A stretch of DNA of 64,000 nt, taken from positions 141,093 to 205,092 of the forward strand of contig NZ_JACSKY010000004.1 of NCBI RefSeq assembly GCF_018617855.1, written 5' to 3'. How positions within the stretch are numbered: position 1 is the first letter of the stretch; each line of letters opens with the position of its first letter. The position numbers and the translations under genes are program-made. The notes beneath the pieces were generated by a model that had not been told where the DNA came from, did not search any database, and saw nothing but the letters and a program-made list of their open reading frames with translations. Shown piece by piece: positions 24,911 through 34,578 of the stretch. The stretch is from Exiguobacterium qingdaonense (GTDB taxonomy: Bacteria; Bacillota; Bacilli; Exiguobacteriales; Exiguobacteriaceae).

Positions 24911-26272
24911 TCATTTCACCTGATGGAACGTCCCATAGCGCCGCACAATCCATACTAACCGAAGGAATAATAGGACGGCACCGGCCGCGAGTCCTGCAAT
25001 CAAACCGATCCAATAACCGTCTGGTCCGACCCCCGCATGTTCCGCCAAGACATAGCCGAGAGGTAAGCCGATGACCCAATAGGCGACGAGGGAGAGGACG
25101 AGCGTAATATTGACGTCTTTGAAGCCACGTAATATCCCTTGAATGGGTGCCGCGACGGCATCTGACAATTGGAAAAACACGGCGAAAATCATGAAGTGGG
25201 CCGCGAGGTCGACGACCGTCGCATCGTTCGTATAGATGGCCGCGACCCGCTCGTTTTGCCAAAACAAAAGAGCACCGGAAAAAAGTGAGACCCCGAGACA
25301 AAGTGAAATACCGATTTTTGCATAGCGGACGGCATCTTGTAGTCGTTTTGCGCCAAGCTCGTACCCGACGACAATCGTTAACGCGCTCGATGCCGACAGT
25401 GGCAGCATATATACGAATGAGGCGAAGTTAATGGCTGCTTGGTGAGCCGCCACGATTTGGTCACCGTATGAGCTGAGTAGCAATGTAACCGCCGCAAAGA
25501 TACTGACTTCTGCAAAAATGGCGAGCCCGATTGGGGTCCCGAGCTGTAACAACTCTTTTTGCCTAAGCCAAATGATGCGCTCAGTCGTCCGTAAAAACTT
25601 ATACTCGCGGAACGGCTTCCCATTCTTGACGAAGAAAAAGGCCATGAAAAAGAGAAGCCAGTAAGTGATACTTGACGCAATCCCCGCTCCGACACCGCCA
25701 TATGCTGGAACACCAAGTTTTCCGAAGATGAAGATGTAATTTAATCCGACATTAATGGGTAACCCTAATAATATGAGGATCATCGAGATTCTCGTCTTGC
25801 CAAGGGCATCCATGAGGGTGCGAAGCACGTTGAACAAAAACATCGGCAAGACACCGAACCCGAGGGCAACTAAGTATTGCGTCGCGATTCGTTTCCCTTC
25901 TGTACTGAGCCCCATTCCATCGATTGCGATCGGTACGAGGACCGAGCCTAATGTCAACGTGATGACACTGAGCATGATGGCTAAATAAATCCCTTGGAAC
26001 AACGTCCGCTGGATCTGTTGACGATCTCGTGCGCCAAGTGCTTGCGATACAATCGGGGCCACCGCCAGCAAGATTCCGCTGAGCCCGGTATATACCGGCA
26101 TCCACAGGCTAGAGCCGACACCGACACCTGCTAAGTCGACCGCTCCCGCGCGTCCGGACATGACGGTGTCAAAAAAGCTGATCAAATAAAAAGACACTTG
26201 CGTGACTAGGATTGGAAAAAATATCGTAAAAAACAGTTTTATTTTTTCGTTTAATGAATGTGTTTGGTACAT
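24911..26272 (-). CDS. MATE-family multidrug/Na+ or H+ antiporter
   Basis: 453 aa with about twelve membrane segments in two repeats. FPILVTQVSFYLISFFDTVMSG and VAPIVSQALGARDRQQIQR are characteristic of the NorM-like branch, and MDALGKTRISMILILLGLPINVGLNYIFI marks the end of the first half. It probably exports cationic drugs or organic ions. It is divergent from the CHAD gene across 39 bp, so the two promoters must overlap. The substrate is not predictable. Confidence 0.88.
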   Translation of the reverse strand: MYQTHSLNEKIKLFFTIFFPILVTQVSFYLISFFDTVMSGRAGAVDLAGVGVGSSLWMPVYTGLSGILLAVAPIVSQALGARDRQQIQRTLFQGIYLAIMLSVITLTLGSVLVPIAIDGMGLSTEGKRIATQYLVALGFGVLPMFLFNVLRTLMDALGKTRISMILILLGLPINVGLNYIFIFGKLGVPAYGGVGAGIASSITYWLLFFMAFFFVKNGKPFREYKFLRTTERIIWLRQKELLQLGTPIGLAIFAEVSIFAAVTLLLSSYGDQIVAAHQAAINFASFVYMLPLSASSALTIVVGYELGAKRLQDAVRYAKIGISLCLGVSLFSGALLFWQNERVAAIYTNDATVVDLAAHFMIFAVFFQLSDAVAAPIQGILRGFKDVNITLVLSLVAYWVIGLPLGYVLAEHAGVGPDGYWIGLIAGLAAGAVLLFLRLVWIVRRYGTFHQVK

Positions 26273-26311
26273 GGATAACCCTCATCTCTTTTTCAGAAAG
26301 GAAACAAAATT

Positions 26312-27085
26312 ATGAATCAACGGCATGCAGAAAAACTTAAGTTCGAGCTGTTAGAAACATGGAACACGTTCAACCATTACGTGACCGAGGCCCTCTCTTT
26401 TAACAATTCCGAAGATATTCATCGTGCCCGCGTTCATTTGCGAAAGTTGATCACGTTCATGCAGATTTATGAAACAAAGCCTGCGACGTTTCGGCAACTC
26501 AAACAACTGATGGAGGCACTCGGACATGTGCGCGACCTCGACGTACTCATCGAGCAGTTCGACTCTCAAACCGAACTCGACGAAGCGTTTCTTCATGCGG
26601 CAGAGAAACAACGTGCCATCGAACGGACCATCCTCGCAGCGCGCGTCAGTGAGAAAATGACCCCATCGCTCGATCAGCAAGTCCGTCGCTTCATCGGCGG
26701 CCCCCTATTTCGAGCGTTCAAAAAAATAAGCGCCTCTCCGATGTTAGAAAAGGCGAAAAGCGAACGCAAACGACGTGTTCGCATCTATCATGAACAGTCT
26801 GATAAAAATGATCAAGTCGAAGCACTCCACAAAATCCGTTTAGCCGTCAAACGTGAACGTTACTTGCATGAATACTTGCTAAACTATGAATCGAACGCCT
26901 CGATGAACACCGTGCGCACACTAAAAAAGATGCAGACCAAGCTCGGTGAGATGAATGACCATGACCAACTGTTGAAACGTTGGCGTGCCTTCACACCTCC
27001 CGAAGGTCTACAGCACGCATATGATACTAAAGTCGAAACATTGCAACGTGAACTTGATTCATCCATGGAACATTTATCGATTTAG
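26312..27085 (+). CDS. CHAD-domain protein (polyphosphate-binding helical domain)
   Basis: 257 aa, almost entirely alpha-helical and strongly basic. The two CHAD half-repeats are visible: IHRARVHLRKLITFMQIY with GHVRDLDVLIEQF, and ALHKIRLAVKRERYLHEYL with GEMNDHDQLLKRW. The conserved His and Lys/Arg residues on the inner surface bind polyphosphate in characterised CHAD proteins. No CYTH (triphosphate tunnel) domain is fused or adjacent. Its stop overlaps the convergent glsA stop by four bases. Confidence 0.88.
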   Translation: MNQRHAEKLKFELLETWNTFNHYVTEALSFNNSEDIHRARVHLRKLITFMQIYETKPATFRQLKQLMEALGHVRDLDVLIEQFDSQTELDEAFLHAAEKQRAIERTILAARVSEKMTPSLDQQVRRFIGGPLFRAFKKISASPMLEKAKSERKRRVRIYHEQSDKNDQVEALHKIRLAVKRERYLHEYLLNYESNASMNTVRTLKKMQTKLGEMNDHDQLLKRWRAFTPPEGLQHAYDTKVETLQRELDSSMEHLSI

Positions 27086-28023
27086 CGCGACGTATAACGT
27101 TCAATCAGCAACTCTAACAACTTCATGCCCGCAATCGAGTTCCCTTTCGAATCCAGTGCAGGACCGAATATTCCAAATCCGACATTACTCAAATCTAACT
27201 CATGGTTGCCGACCGCTAAAATCGCACCGGAGACCCCACTTTTTCCTGGTAAACCGACACGGACGGCAAACTCACCCGATGCATCGTACATGCCGCACGT
27301 CGTCATGATGGCTTTGACGATTCGCACGACCCGACGCGGAATCAGTTCCTCTCCTGTATCCGGGTCTTCTCCGCTCCCTGCAAAAACGCGTCCGATTCGT
27401 GCCAAATCGAAGCAGTCGATTTCGATGGCGCATTGTTTCGTATACACATCAATGATTTCATCGACGTCGCCATCAACAATTCCATGGTGGCGCATAAAAT
27501 AGAGGAGTGCACGATTCAAGTCGGTCGTCTCGTATTCAGAGCGAGCGACTTTTTCATCGTATGTGATCTCCTCGACCGATCGATTCAACAACGTCGCCAA
27601 AAACTGACGGAACTGATAGATTTTCAGTTCTGCCGTTTCTCCTAAAATCATGCTCGTCACCGCGAGGGCTCCCGCATTGATCATCGGGTTCAGCGGTTTT
27701 GACGGTACTGTCTCCTCGAGCTTGGCGATGGAGTTGAACGCATCCCCCGTCGGTTCCATTCCCACTTTGGAAAACACATAGTCTTCCCCAAACTCCATCA
27801 AGACATAACAGAGCGTCAACGCCTTTGACACGCTTTGAATCGTAAATTTGTGATGAACGTCCCCCGCATGAATATACGTACCGTCCGGCAAACAAATCGC
27901 CACTCCGAGCAAATCATTTTTCATGTGGGCGAGTTCAGGGATATAATCCGCCACTTTCCCTTGAGCCGTGTAGGGACGACACTCATCGATTAAGTGATTC
28001 AGCTGTTGTTCGAGTACATTCAT
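27082..28023 (-). CDS. glsA: Glutaminase
   Basis: 313 aa, the length of bacterial GlsA. It hydrolyses glutamine to glutamate and ammonia. The beta-lactamase-like active site is FTIQSVSKALTL, with Ser and Lys in S-x-x-K order; GMEPTGDAFNSI, NPMINAGALAV, ETTDLNRALLYFM and GMYDASGEFAVRVGLPGKSGVSG complete the family pattern. RBS GGGGTGAT. It is not adjacent to a glutamine transporter here. Confidence 0.94.
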   Translation of the reverse strand: MNVLEQQLNHLIDECRPYTAQGKVADYIPELAHMKNDLLGVAICLPDGTYIHAGDVHHKFTIQSVSKALTLCYVLMEFGEDYVFSKVGMEPTGDAFNSIAKLEETVPSKPLNPMINAGALAVTSMILGETAELKIYQFRQFLATLLNRSVEEITYDEKVARSEYETTDLNRALLYFMRHHGIVDGDVDEIIDVYTKQCAIEIDCFDLARIGRVFAGSGEDPDTGEELIPRRVVRIVKAIMTTCGMYDASGEFAVRVGLPGKSGVSGAILAVGNHELDLSNVGFGIFGPALDSKGNSIAGMKLLELLIERYTSR

Positions 28024-28071
28024 TCAATCACCCCATGTTCCATCAAATTTCAACCGGGTCATCTTATCACA

Positions 28072-28236
28072 TTACCCGTCCGGTGGTCCATCTTCTTTAT
28101 ACCAGTCCTCGTCCGCCCAAATCATCGACGGTTCTTCCTCATCACCAACCAGTTTCTCTCCATGTCGATTCATCGTTACGATGAATCCGATAATGCCAAT
28201 CACGACAATCGTTGCGACGACCAATAAGGAAATCAT
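28072..28236 (-). CDS. Small single-pass membrane protein (54 aa)
   Basis: ATG 28236 with AAGGGGG about ten bases upstream. An N-terminal hydrophobic segment of about 20 residues (ISLLVVATIVVIGIIGFIVT) is followed by a short basic stretch (MNRHGEK) and a very acidic, Trp-containing tail (EEEPSMIWADEDWYKEDG). This is an N-terminal anchor with a cytoplasmic-type tail. I do not know the family. It lies upstream of glsA and may be co-transcribed, since only about 50 bp separates them and no terminator is seen. Confidence 0.6.
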   Translation of the reverse strand: MISLLVVATIVVIGIIGFIVTMNRHGEKLVGDEEEPSMIWADEDWYKEDGPPDG

Positions 28237-28350
28237 CTCATCGTCCCCCTTAAATTCGTGACAAATTTGTCTAGAACTCCGTGATACTTATCCTATATCT
28301 TCGTCAATATTCTCTGTACCGTTAATACGACAACAATTTTTAGGAAATGG

Positions 28351-29715
28351 GTGAATCGATTGAATCACATCGCAATTATCGGAGGCGGCATCACTGGACT
28401 TGCCGCGGCACATTATGCCAAAGAAGCCGGCGCACACGTCACACTGTTTGACGCTCAAGACCGACTCGGTGGAAAAATCAAAACCATCTATCAGGATGGA
28501 TTTACGTTAGAGACCGGACCGGACGGCTATATGGCACGAAAGGCGACCTTGACGTCCCTCATTACCGACCTCGGTCTCGGGGATCGGCTCGTCCGGTCCA
28601 AGACCGGGACATCTTACATTTACGTACGTAACCAATTGAGACAGATGCCGGCCGGTTCGGTCATGGGGATTCCGACTAAGTTTTGGCCAATGGTCAAAAC
28701 AGATCTCTTCACATGGAAAGGAAAGTTTCGTGCAGGATTCGACCTTGTCATTCCACGCGTCTATGAAGGCGAGGACATCTCGCTCGACCGCTTCTTTCGA
28801 ACGAGACTCGGTTCAGAAGTCGTCGATTCGATGATTGAGCCCCTTCTGTCCGGAATATACAACGGTACGCTTGATGATATGAGTATCGAGTCTACTTTCC
28901 CTCAGTTTATCACGATTGAACAAAAAACTCGCAGTCTGATTCTCGGGATGAAAGCACTCACCCCTCCCGTTCAAGCCGGTGTGAAACCTTCTGACACCGG
29001 AAAGTTTCTGTCAATCGACCAAGGGCTCGGTGGTCTCGTCGAAGCGCTCCGACCTTCGATTGATCGGCTCGAACTAAAGACGGTCGTTCAGTCTGTCCGA
29101 CCTCATGAGGTCACACTCGCCAATGGGAAAGTCGAGCGATTCGATGGCATCATCATCGCCACATCACCTAACGCACTCGGTTCACTACTTCATATCCCGG
29201 AAGCAGAACGCTTATCTAAACTGAAGCGGACATCCTCGATGACCGTTCTTGCCGCATTCGATGAATCCGAAGTCGACGCATTGGACGGGACCGGCTACGT
29301 CATTGCTAAATCTGAAGGAAACGCCTTGACCGCTTGTAGCTGGATGCATAAAAAATGGCCACATATGGCGCCTCAAGGAAAAGCGTTGCTTCGAATGTAC
29401 ATCGGATCAGAATATGTTCCGCCCCTTCTCCATGAAGACGACGTTTCTGTCGCAACCTTTGCTTTAGACGAGCTGAGACGCATTCAAAAAGTCGGGAAAC
29501 CTCTATTTACGAAAGTCGAACGGCACATTCAAACGATGCCACAATACGAAGTTGGACATAAACAAGATGTCAAAGCCTTTGAAGAGGCGCTTGCGAAATG
29601 GGACGGTGTCGAGGCTTGTGGTGCCATTCTCCACGGGGTCGGATTACCTGATTGTGTCGATTCCGCTAAAAAGGCTGTCGCGAAGCTGAATCTCGAGCAG
29701 TTGGTGACGGTATGA
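28351..29715 (+). CDS. cgoX: Coproporphyrinogen III / protoporphyrinogen oxidase
   Basis: 454 aa from GTG 28351 (AGGAAATG upstream); a TTG three codons on is the alternative. The N-terminal FAD Rossmann motif is IIGGGITGLAAAHYAKEAG, followed by LFDAQDRLGGKIKT and LETGPDGYMARK, and the C-terminal GVGLPDCVDSAK is the HemY family end. In Gram-positive bacteria this enzyme (formerly HemY) makes coproporphyrin III in the coproporphyrin-dependent haem route. No hemE or hemH (cpfC) is beside it; instead the stop overlaps a radical SAM gene in ATGA fashion. Confidence 0.9.
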   Translation: MNRLNHIAIIGGGITGLAAAHYAKEAGAHVTLFDAQDRLGGKIKTIYQDGFTLETGPDGYMARKATLTSLITDLGLGDRLVRSKTGTSYIYVRNQLRQMPAGSVMGIPTKFWPMVKTDLFTWKGKFRAGFDLVIPRVYEGEDISLDRFFRTRLGSEVVDSMIEPLLSGIYNGTLDDMSIESTFPQFITIEQKTRSLILGMKALTPPVQAGVKPSDTGKFLSIDQGLGGLVEALRPSIDRLELKTVVQSVRPHEVTLANGKVERFDGIIIATSPNALGSLLHIPEAERLSKLKRTSSMTVLAAFDESEVDALDGTGYVIAKSEGNALTACSWMHKKWPHMAPQGKALLRMYIGSEYVPPLLHEDDVSVATFALDELRRIQKVGKPLFTKVERHIQTMPQYEVGHKQDVKAFEEALAKWDGVEACGAILHGVGLPDCVDSAKKAVAKLNLEQLVTV

Positions 29716-30794
29716 AGCAGATCGACTATAACGAAAATCCGTTCATCGTCATTTGGGAAGTGACACGTGCCTGTGCGCTCTCTTGTGTCCATTGCCGAGC
29801 CGAGGCACAGTTTCATCGATACGAAAACGAACTCGACACCGAGGCAGGAAAAGCGCTCATTCGTGACATCCATGCGATGGACAATCCGATTCTCGTTTTC
29901 ACAGGCGGGGACCCTCTCATGCGTGAAGATTTGTTTGAACTGACTGCGTATGCCGCCTCTCTCGGGATGCGTGTCTCGATGACCCCTTCGGCCACACCTC
30001 GTGTCACTCATGACGCCGTGAAACGTGCGAAAGCGGCCGGATTGTCACGCTGGGCGTTCTCCATTGATGGACCAGACGCCGTGACGCACGATTACTTCAG
30101 GGGGACACGCGGCAGTTTCGACCGTACCCTCCGAGGAATTTCTTACTTCCGAGAAGAAGGGATGTCTTTTCAAATCAATACGACGGTGACCGAATATAAT
30201 GTCGACCGCTTACCCGAGATGGCAAAACTCGTGGAGTCCCTCGGTGTGTCGGTCTGGACGCTCTTTTTCCTCGTGCCGACCGGACGAGGATCCCTGTTAC
30301 AACCCATCTCCCCTGAGCGACATGAGGAAGTGTTGAAGTGGGCGTTCTCGCTACAAGAGACGGCACCGTTCATCATCTCGACGACGGAAGCCCAGTTTTA
30401 TCGGCGGGTGGCAAGACAGGAAAATAAGCGGCGAAAAGCAGAAGGCCTTCCTCCAATCGGACACCCACACGATGACTTGGCAAAGGCACCTCGTGGGACG
30501 AACGACGGTAACGGTTTCGTCTTCATTTCACATACAGGTGACGTACAACCGTCCGGATTTTTACCGATCCCATGTGGAAACGTCCGAACAACACCGCTTG
30601 CCGATATATATCGCCATCATCCGACGTTCAAGGCGCTACGTGACCCCGACACCCATTACGGAAAGTGTGGGTACTGTGAGTATCGCTACCTATGTGGTGG
30701 TTCACGTGCCCGGGCCTATGCGGTCACCGGTGATTATAAGGAGTCGGAACCGTACTGCATCTATCAGCCAGAACGTCCCCTCGTTTCACAATAA
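29712..30794 (+). CDS. Radical SAM/SPASM protein coupled to cgoX
   Basis: 360 aa. The radical SAM cluster motif is CALSCVHC (C-x3-C-x2-C) after IVIWEVTRA, followed by FTGGDPLMR (SAM contact) and SIDGPDAVTHDYFRG. The C-terminal SPASM/Twitch region, CGYCEYRYLCGGSRARAY followed by EPYC, supplies cysteines for auxiliary clusters. The family resembles the NirJ/AhbC/AhbD haem-modifying enzymes and related uncharacterised rSAM proteins. Translational coupling to cgoX suggests a porphyrin or haem substrate, for example decarboxylation of propionates, but this is inference. A bidirectional terminator follows. Confidence 0.82.
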   Translation: MKQIDYNENPFIVIWEVTRACALSCVHCRAEAQFHRYENELDTEAGKALIRDIHAMDNPILVFTGGDPLMREDLFELTAYAASLGMRVSMTPSATPRVTHDAVKRAKAAGLSRWAFSIDGPDAVTHDYFRGTRGSFDRTLRGISYFREEGMSFQINTTVTEYNVDRLPEMAKLVESLGVSVWTLFFLVPTGRGSLLQPISPERHEEVLKWAFSLQETAPFIISTTEAQFYRRVARQENKRRKAEGLPPIGHPHDDLAKAPRGTNDGNGFVFISHTGDVQPSGFLPIPCGNVRTTPLADIYRHHPTFKALRDPDTHYGKCGYCEYRYLCGGSRARAYAVTGDYKESEPYCIYQPERPLVSQ

Positions 30795-30922
30795 AGATCC
30801 CTATCTAGTTCCTCACGATGTAAGATGAGATGATATGCATCTGATTGTGAGAAGAGAGTCAGGTAGGTGCAGTCATGATCGGCGTCCGTTTTCTGCTTTG
30901 AGACGAAAACGTCAACGTACAT

Positions 30923-30957
30923 AAAAGAGGAATCCGATGTTGGATTCCTCTTTCTTT
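30923..30957. terminator. Bidirectional terminator between the radical SAM gene and clpB
   Basis: AAAGAGGAATCC and GGATTCCTCTTT form a perfect twelve-pair stem with a six-base loop. Confidence 0.88.
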
Positions 30958-33547
30958 ATGCATTGACCGTCGACGGACGTAACGTCAACGCCCCGTTTTC
31001 GACATCGATGACGACCGTTTGCCCATCTTCGACATCCCCAGCAAGGATGCTACGGGCAAGTTTCGTCTCGATGGTCCGTTGCACGTATCGATTAATCGGT
31101 CGCGCACCGAACTGAGGTTCATACGCCTCGTCCGCGACGAACGCTTTCGCCGCATCTGTGATTTGGATGTGAATGGAACGCGTCGTGAGCCGTTCGCTCA
31201 TCCGTCCGACCGCCTTCTCGACGATTTGACCGATTTGATCTTTCGTGAGCGGGTGGAACAAAATCGTTTCATCGACCCGATTCAAAAATTCCGGACGGAA
31301 ATGACGACGGAGTTTGTCGAGCACTTGACGCTCCTCGTCCTCATCGATGACCCCATCTTTCGCTGCCTCAAGTAATATATCCGCTCCAATGTTCGATGTC
31401 ATGATGACAATCGTGTTCTTGAAATCGACAACACGACCGTGCGAATCGGTCAATCGACCATCATCGAGCAGTTGTAGCAAGATATTGAAGACGTCCGGAT
31501 GCGCCTTCTCAACTTCATCGAGTAAGAGCACCGAGTATGGGTTACGACGAACCGCTTCCGTCAACTGCCCACCTTCCTCATAACCGATATAGCCAGGAGG
31601 GGCACCGACTAGACGCGACACGGCATGTTTCTCCATATACTCACTCATATCCAGTCGGACGATGTGGTCTTCTGAATCAAACATCGCTTCCGCAAGCGCC
31701 TTCCCGAGCTCCGTCTTCCCGACACCGGTCGGTCCGAGGAATAGGAATGAACCGATTGGACGGTTCGGGTCTTTAATACCGGCACGGGCCCGAATGACCG
31801 CGTCACTGACGAATCGAATCGCATCATCTTGCCCGAAGACACGCTGATGCAACACCGCTTCTAAATTGAGGAGTTTGTCCCGCTCTCCCTCGGTCAGTTT
31901 CGTCACCGGGATGCCTGTCCATTTCGAGACGACTTCGGCAATTTCCTCTTCTGTCACTTCCTCACGAACGAGTTCGCGTGTCACAGAACCCGCCAATCGT
32001 TCCGCTTCCTCAAGCTCTCGCTCAAGTTCTGGAATGCGTCCATATTTTAACTCAGAGGCCCGGTTTAAGTCGTAGCGACTTTCCGCTTCCTGTAACTCAA
32101 GACGCACTTTCTCGAGGTCGCCCCGGATTTGTTGAACCCGGTGTGTCGACTCCTTCTCGTTCTCCCAACGAAGACGTAGCGAATCAGACTGTTCACGGAT
32201 TGAGGCTAGCTCTTGTTGTAGCGCATCTAGGCGTTTCATCGAAGCTGGATCGCTCTCTTTTTTTAGAGCGGCTTCTTCGATTTCAAGCTGCATGACCCGA
32301 CGGACCAATTCATCGAGTTCGGCCGGCATCGACTCCATCTCCGTCCGAATCATGGCACACGATTCATCGACGAGGTCGATGGCCTTATCCGGCATGAACC
32401 GGTCCGTAATGTAGCGATTCGATAGCATCGCAGCTGCTACAAGGGCATTGTCATGGATGCGTACCCCGTGATGAATCTCGAACCGTTCTTTTAACCCACG
32501 CAAAATGGAAACAGTATCTTCAACGTCCGGCTCCGCGACGAGCACCTGTTGGAATCGGCGTTCGAGCGCCGGGTCCTTCTCAATATATTGACGATATTCG
32601 TCTAGCGTCGTCGCACCGATGCAATGCAGTTCACCTCGGGCGAGCATTGGTTTTAACATGTTACCGGCATCCATCGATCCTTCCGATTTCCCTGCCCCGA
32701 CAATCGTATGCAGTTCATCGATGAAGAGGATGATCATCCCTTCCGCTTCCTTCACTTCCGTCAAGACCGCTTGAAGACGCTCCTCAAACTCACCACGATA
32801 TTTCGCTCCAGCTACGAGAGAACTCATATCCAAACTAAAAATGGTTTTATCCTTTAAACTTTCCGGCACGTCACCTCGAACGATGCGCTGGGCGAGTCCT
32901 TCGACGATCGCCGTCTTCCCGACACCCGGTTCCCCGATGAGGACCGGGTTGTTTTTTGTTTTCCGGCTCAAGATTCTGATGATGCGCCGGATCTCGCTAT
33001 CGCGTCCGATGACTGGATCGATTTTTCCGGTCTTCACTTCTTGAATGAGGTCACGTCCGTATTTCGTCAAGACATCATACGTCGCTTCGGGCGATTTTGA
33101 TGTGATTCGGCGATTCCCACGTACAGCGACGAGTGCTTCACGGAGATGTGCCTCTGTGATGCCCTTTCGTTCGAGCATCGCTTGTGCTTGACTACTATTC
33201 AATAATATTCCGAGTAAAATATGTTCGACCGATACGTATTCGTCGTTCATCCCGGTCGCTTCACGCTCTGCCGTCGTCAAGACGTTCAGTAACGAAGCCG
33301 AGATCATCGGTGTCGCCGGGTTTTGGAGTTTCGGCGCACGCTTTAGAGAAAGTGCGACTTCACCTTCAATCTCAGACACATCAATCTCCATCTTTTGAAG
33401 CAACAGCGGTGTGATTCCGTCCGTCTGTGAAATCATAGAGGCTAACACATGCCACTCGTTGATTTCACCATGGTGATATTGTTTCGCCAATGCTTGCGAA
33501 CTGACAATGCATTCATGTGCTTTATCTGTAAAGCGATTAAAGTCCAT
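30956..33547 (-). CDS. clpB: ATP-dependent disaggregase ClpB
   Basis: 863 aa from ATG 33547 (AAGGGGG seven bases upstream). The N-domain has two Clp_N repeats, followed by AAA1 with Walker [16 protein letters not shown] and Walker [10 protein letters not shown], a coiled-coil middle domain (about residues 400-525), and AAA2 with [15 protein letters not shown] and [11 protein letters not shown]. The long middle domain marks ClpB rather than ClpC/E. It threads aggregated proteins with the DnaK system. It follows a J-protein gene with a 20-bp gap, under a CtsR-controlled promoter. Confidence 0.95.
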   Translation of the reverse strand: MDFNRFTDKAHECIVSSQALAKQYHHGEINEWHVLASMISQTDGITPLLLQKMEIDVSEIEGEVALSLKRAPKLQNPATPMISASLLNVLTTAEREATGMNDEYVSVEHILLGILLNSSQAQAMLERKGITEAHLREALVAVRGNRRITSKSPEATYDVLTKYGRDLIQEVKTGKIDPVIGRDSEIRRIIRILSRKTKNNPVLIGEPGVGKTAIVEGLAQRIVRGDVPESLKDKTIFSLDMSSLVAGAKYRGEFEERLQAVLTEVKEAEGMIILFIDELHTIVGAGKSEGSMDAGNMLKPMLARGELHCIGATTLDEYRQYIEKDPALERRFQQVLVAEPDVEDTVSILRGLKERFEIHHGVRIHDNALVAAAMLSNRYITDRFMPDKAIDLVDESCAMIRTEMESMPAELDELVRRVMQLEIEEAALKKESDPASMKRLDALQQELASIREQSDSLRLRWENEKESTHRVQQIRGDLEKVRLELQEAESRYDLNRASELKYGRIPELERELEEAERLAGSVTRELVREEVTEEEIAEVVSKWTGIPVTKLTEGERDKLLNLEAVLHQRVFGQDDAIRFVSDAVIRARAGIKDPNRPIGSFLFLGPTGVGKTELGKALAEAMFDSEDHIVRLDMSEYMEKHAVSRLVGAPPGYIGYEEGGQLTEAVRRNPYSVLLLDEVEKAHPDVFNILLQLLDDGRLTDSHGRVVDFKNTIVIMTSNIGADILLEAAKDGVIDEDEERQVLDKLRRHFRPEFLNRVDETILFHPLTKDQIGQIVEKAVGRMSERLTTRSIHIQITDAAKAFVADEAYEPQFGARPINRYVQRTIETKLARSILAGDVEDGQTVVIDVENGALTLRPSTVNA

Positions 33548-33567
33548 CACGATTCCCCCTTAATCTA

Positions 33568-34437
33568 TCAACGTTCGATTTGCTCATAAACAGAACGGTA
33601 GGTATCATCAAGCGGCAGGTCGACCTCGAGTTGTACGAACAGATCCGACCGGACTTTCGAACCGGTCATGACACCACGACCCGGAATCCGCATCCGTTGC
33701 CCTGGTCGGCTTCCCGGCTTCACTTTCAACTTCACGCGTCCCCCGTCCAGTGTCGCAATGATGACACTCGCCCCGTCCAAAAACTCGAGTGGGCGCAGGC
33801 GTTTCACGGTCACGATATGCTCCCCTTCGCGCCGGAACGTATCGTCATCCGTAAAGTGAAGTTCAACGTACACGTCGCCCCGGTTCCCAGATTGTCCGAC
33901 CCGACTTCCCTTTCCTTTTAATCGCAATTTTTGACCTTCGTAGGCACCTTGTGGAATTTTGACGTTCACTGTCCCCGTCTGAAGTCGAAGGCTTACTTTT
34001 GATTCTTTTGTCAATTGGCTGAAAGGGATGTTGACGCGAACAGTCTCATCCAAATCCTCCTCGACTGCTTGGTCAAAGAAGCTCCCGAACATATCTTCGA
34101 ACCCGAATGTCCGAGAAGTCGTGCGTGAACCGCCACCAAACTGTCGGAATAAATCCTCGAACTGGGACGATCCTTCTCCATAAGTCTCTCCGCCGCCGCC
34201 GAACCCCTGTCCAAACGATGGTCCATCCGGGCTACCGTATCGATCATAGTTCGCCTTCTTCTCTGGGTCGCTCAATACATCGAACGCTTCTTGGATTGAT
34301 TTGAATCGGTCTTGGGCGCCAGGATCTTTATTGACATCCGGATGATATTGTTTCGCCAATTTCCGGTATGCTCGTTTAATCTCTTGCTCGGATGCTTCTT
34401 TTGAAACACCGAGGTCGTCATAATAATTTTTAGCCAT
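33568..34437 (-). CDS. cbpA: DnaJ-family co-chaperone without zinc finger (CbpA type)
   Basis: 289 aa. The J domain is at the N-terminus: YYDDLGVSKEASEQEIKRAYRKLAK with HPD in QYHPDVNK. A Gly/Phe-rich linker (GQGFGGGGETYGEG) follows, then the two beta-barrel substrate-binding domains (LRLKGKGSRVGQSGNRGDVYVEL, GPRIPGRG-like end). The CxxCxGxG zinc repeats of DnaJ are absent, so this is a class B J-protein. It should stimulate DnaK ATPase and hand substrates to ClpB, the next gene. RBS GAGGTGA. Confidence 0.93.
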   Translation of the reverse strand: MAKNYYDDLGVSKEASEQEIKRAYRKLAKQYHPDVNKDPGAQDRFKSIQEAFDVLSDPEKKANYDRYGSPDGPSFGQGFGGGGETYGEGSSQFEDLFRQFGGGSRTTSRTFGFEDMFGSFFDQAVEEDLDETVRVNIPFSQLTKESKVSLRLQTGTVNVKIPQGAYEGQKLRLKGKGSRVGQSGNRGDVYVELHFTDDDTFRREGEHIVTVKRLRPLEFLDGASVIIATLDGGRVKLKVKPGSRPGQRMRIPGRGVMTGSKVRSDLFVQLEVDLPLDDTYRSVYEQIER

Positions 34438-34480
34438 ATCGTTTCACCTCACCTATCCCTTTCCCGTTTCTGTTAACTCT

Positions 34481-34510
34481 ATTCTACTCATTTGGTCAAA
34501 TAAGGTCAAA
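34481..34510 (-). promoter_or_regulatory. Promoter of cbpA-clpB with CtsR operator
   Basis: -35 TTGACC (34504-34509), 17-nt spacer, -10 TAGAAT (34481-34486). The tandem heptads GGTCAAA-TAA-GGTCAAA at 34494-34510 (plus strand) match the CtsR consensus exactly and cover the -35 and spacer, so CtsR should repress the operon until heat stress. Confidence 0.88.
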
Positions 34511-34534
34511 GGTTAACCTATCACTTTTTATACG

Positions 34535-34574
34535 AAAAAAAAGAGCGATTCGTTTCAAAAAAACGAACCTCTCC
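34535..34574 (-). terminator. Terminator of camS
   Basis: On the minus strand GAGAGGTTCGTTT pairs with AAACGAATCGCTC with one or two mismatches, followed by a run of eight Ts. Confidence 0.8.
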
Positions 34575-34578
34575 TTTT

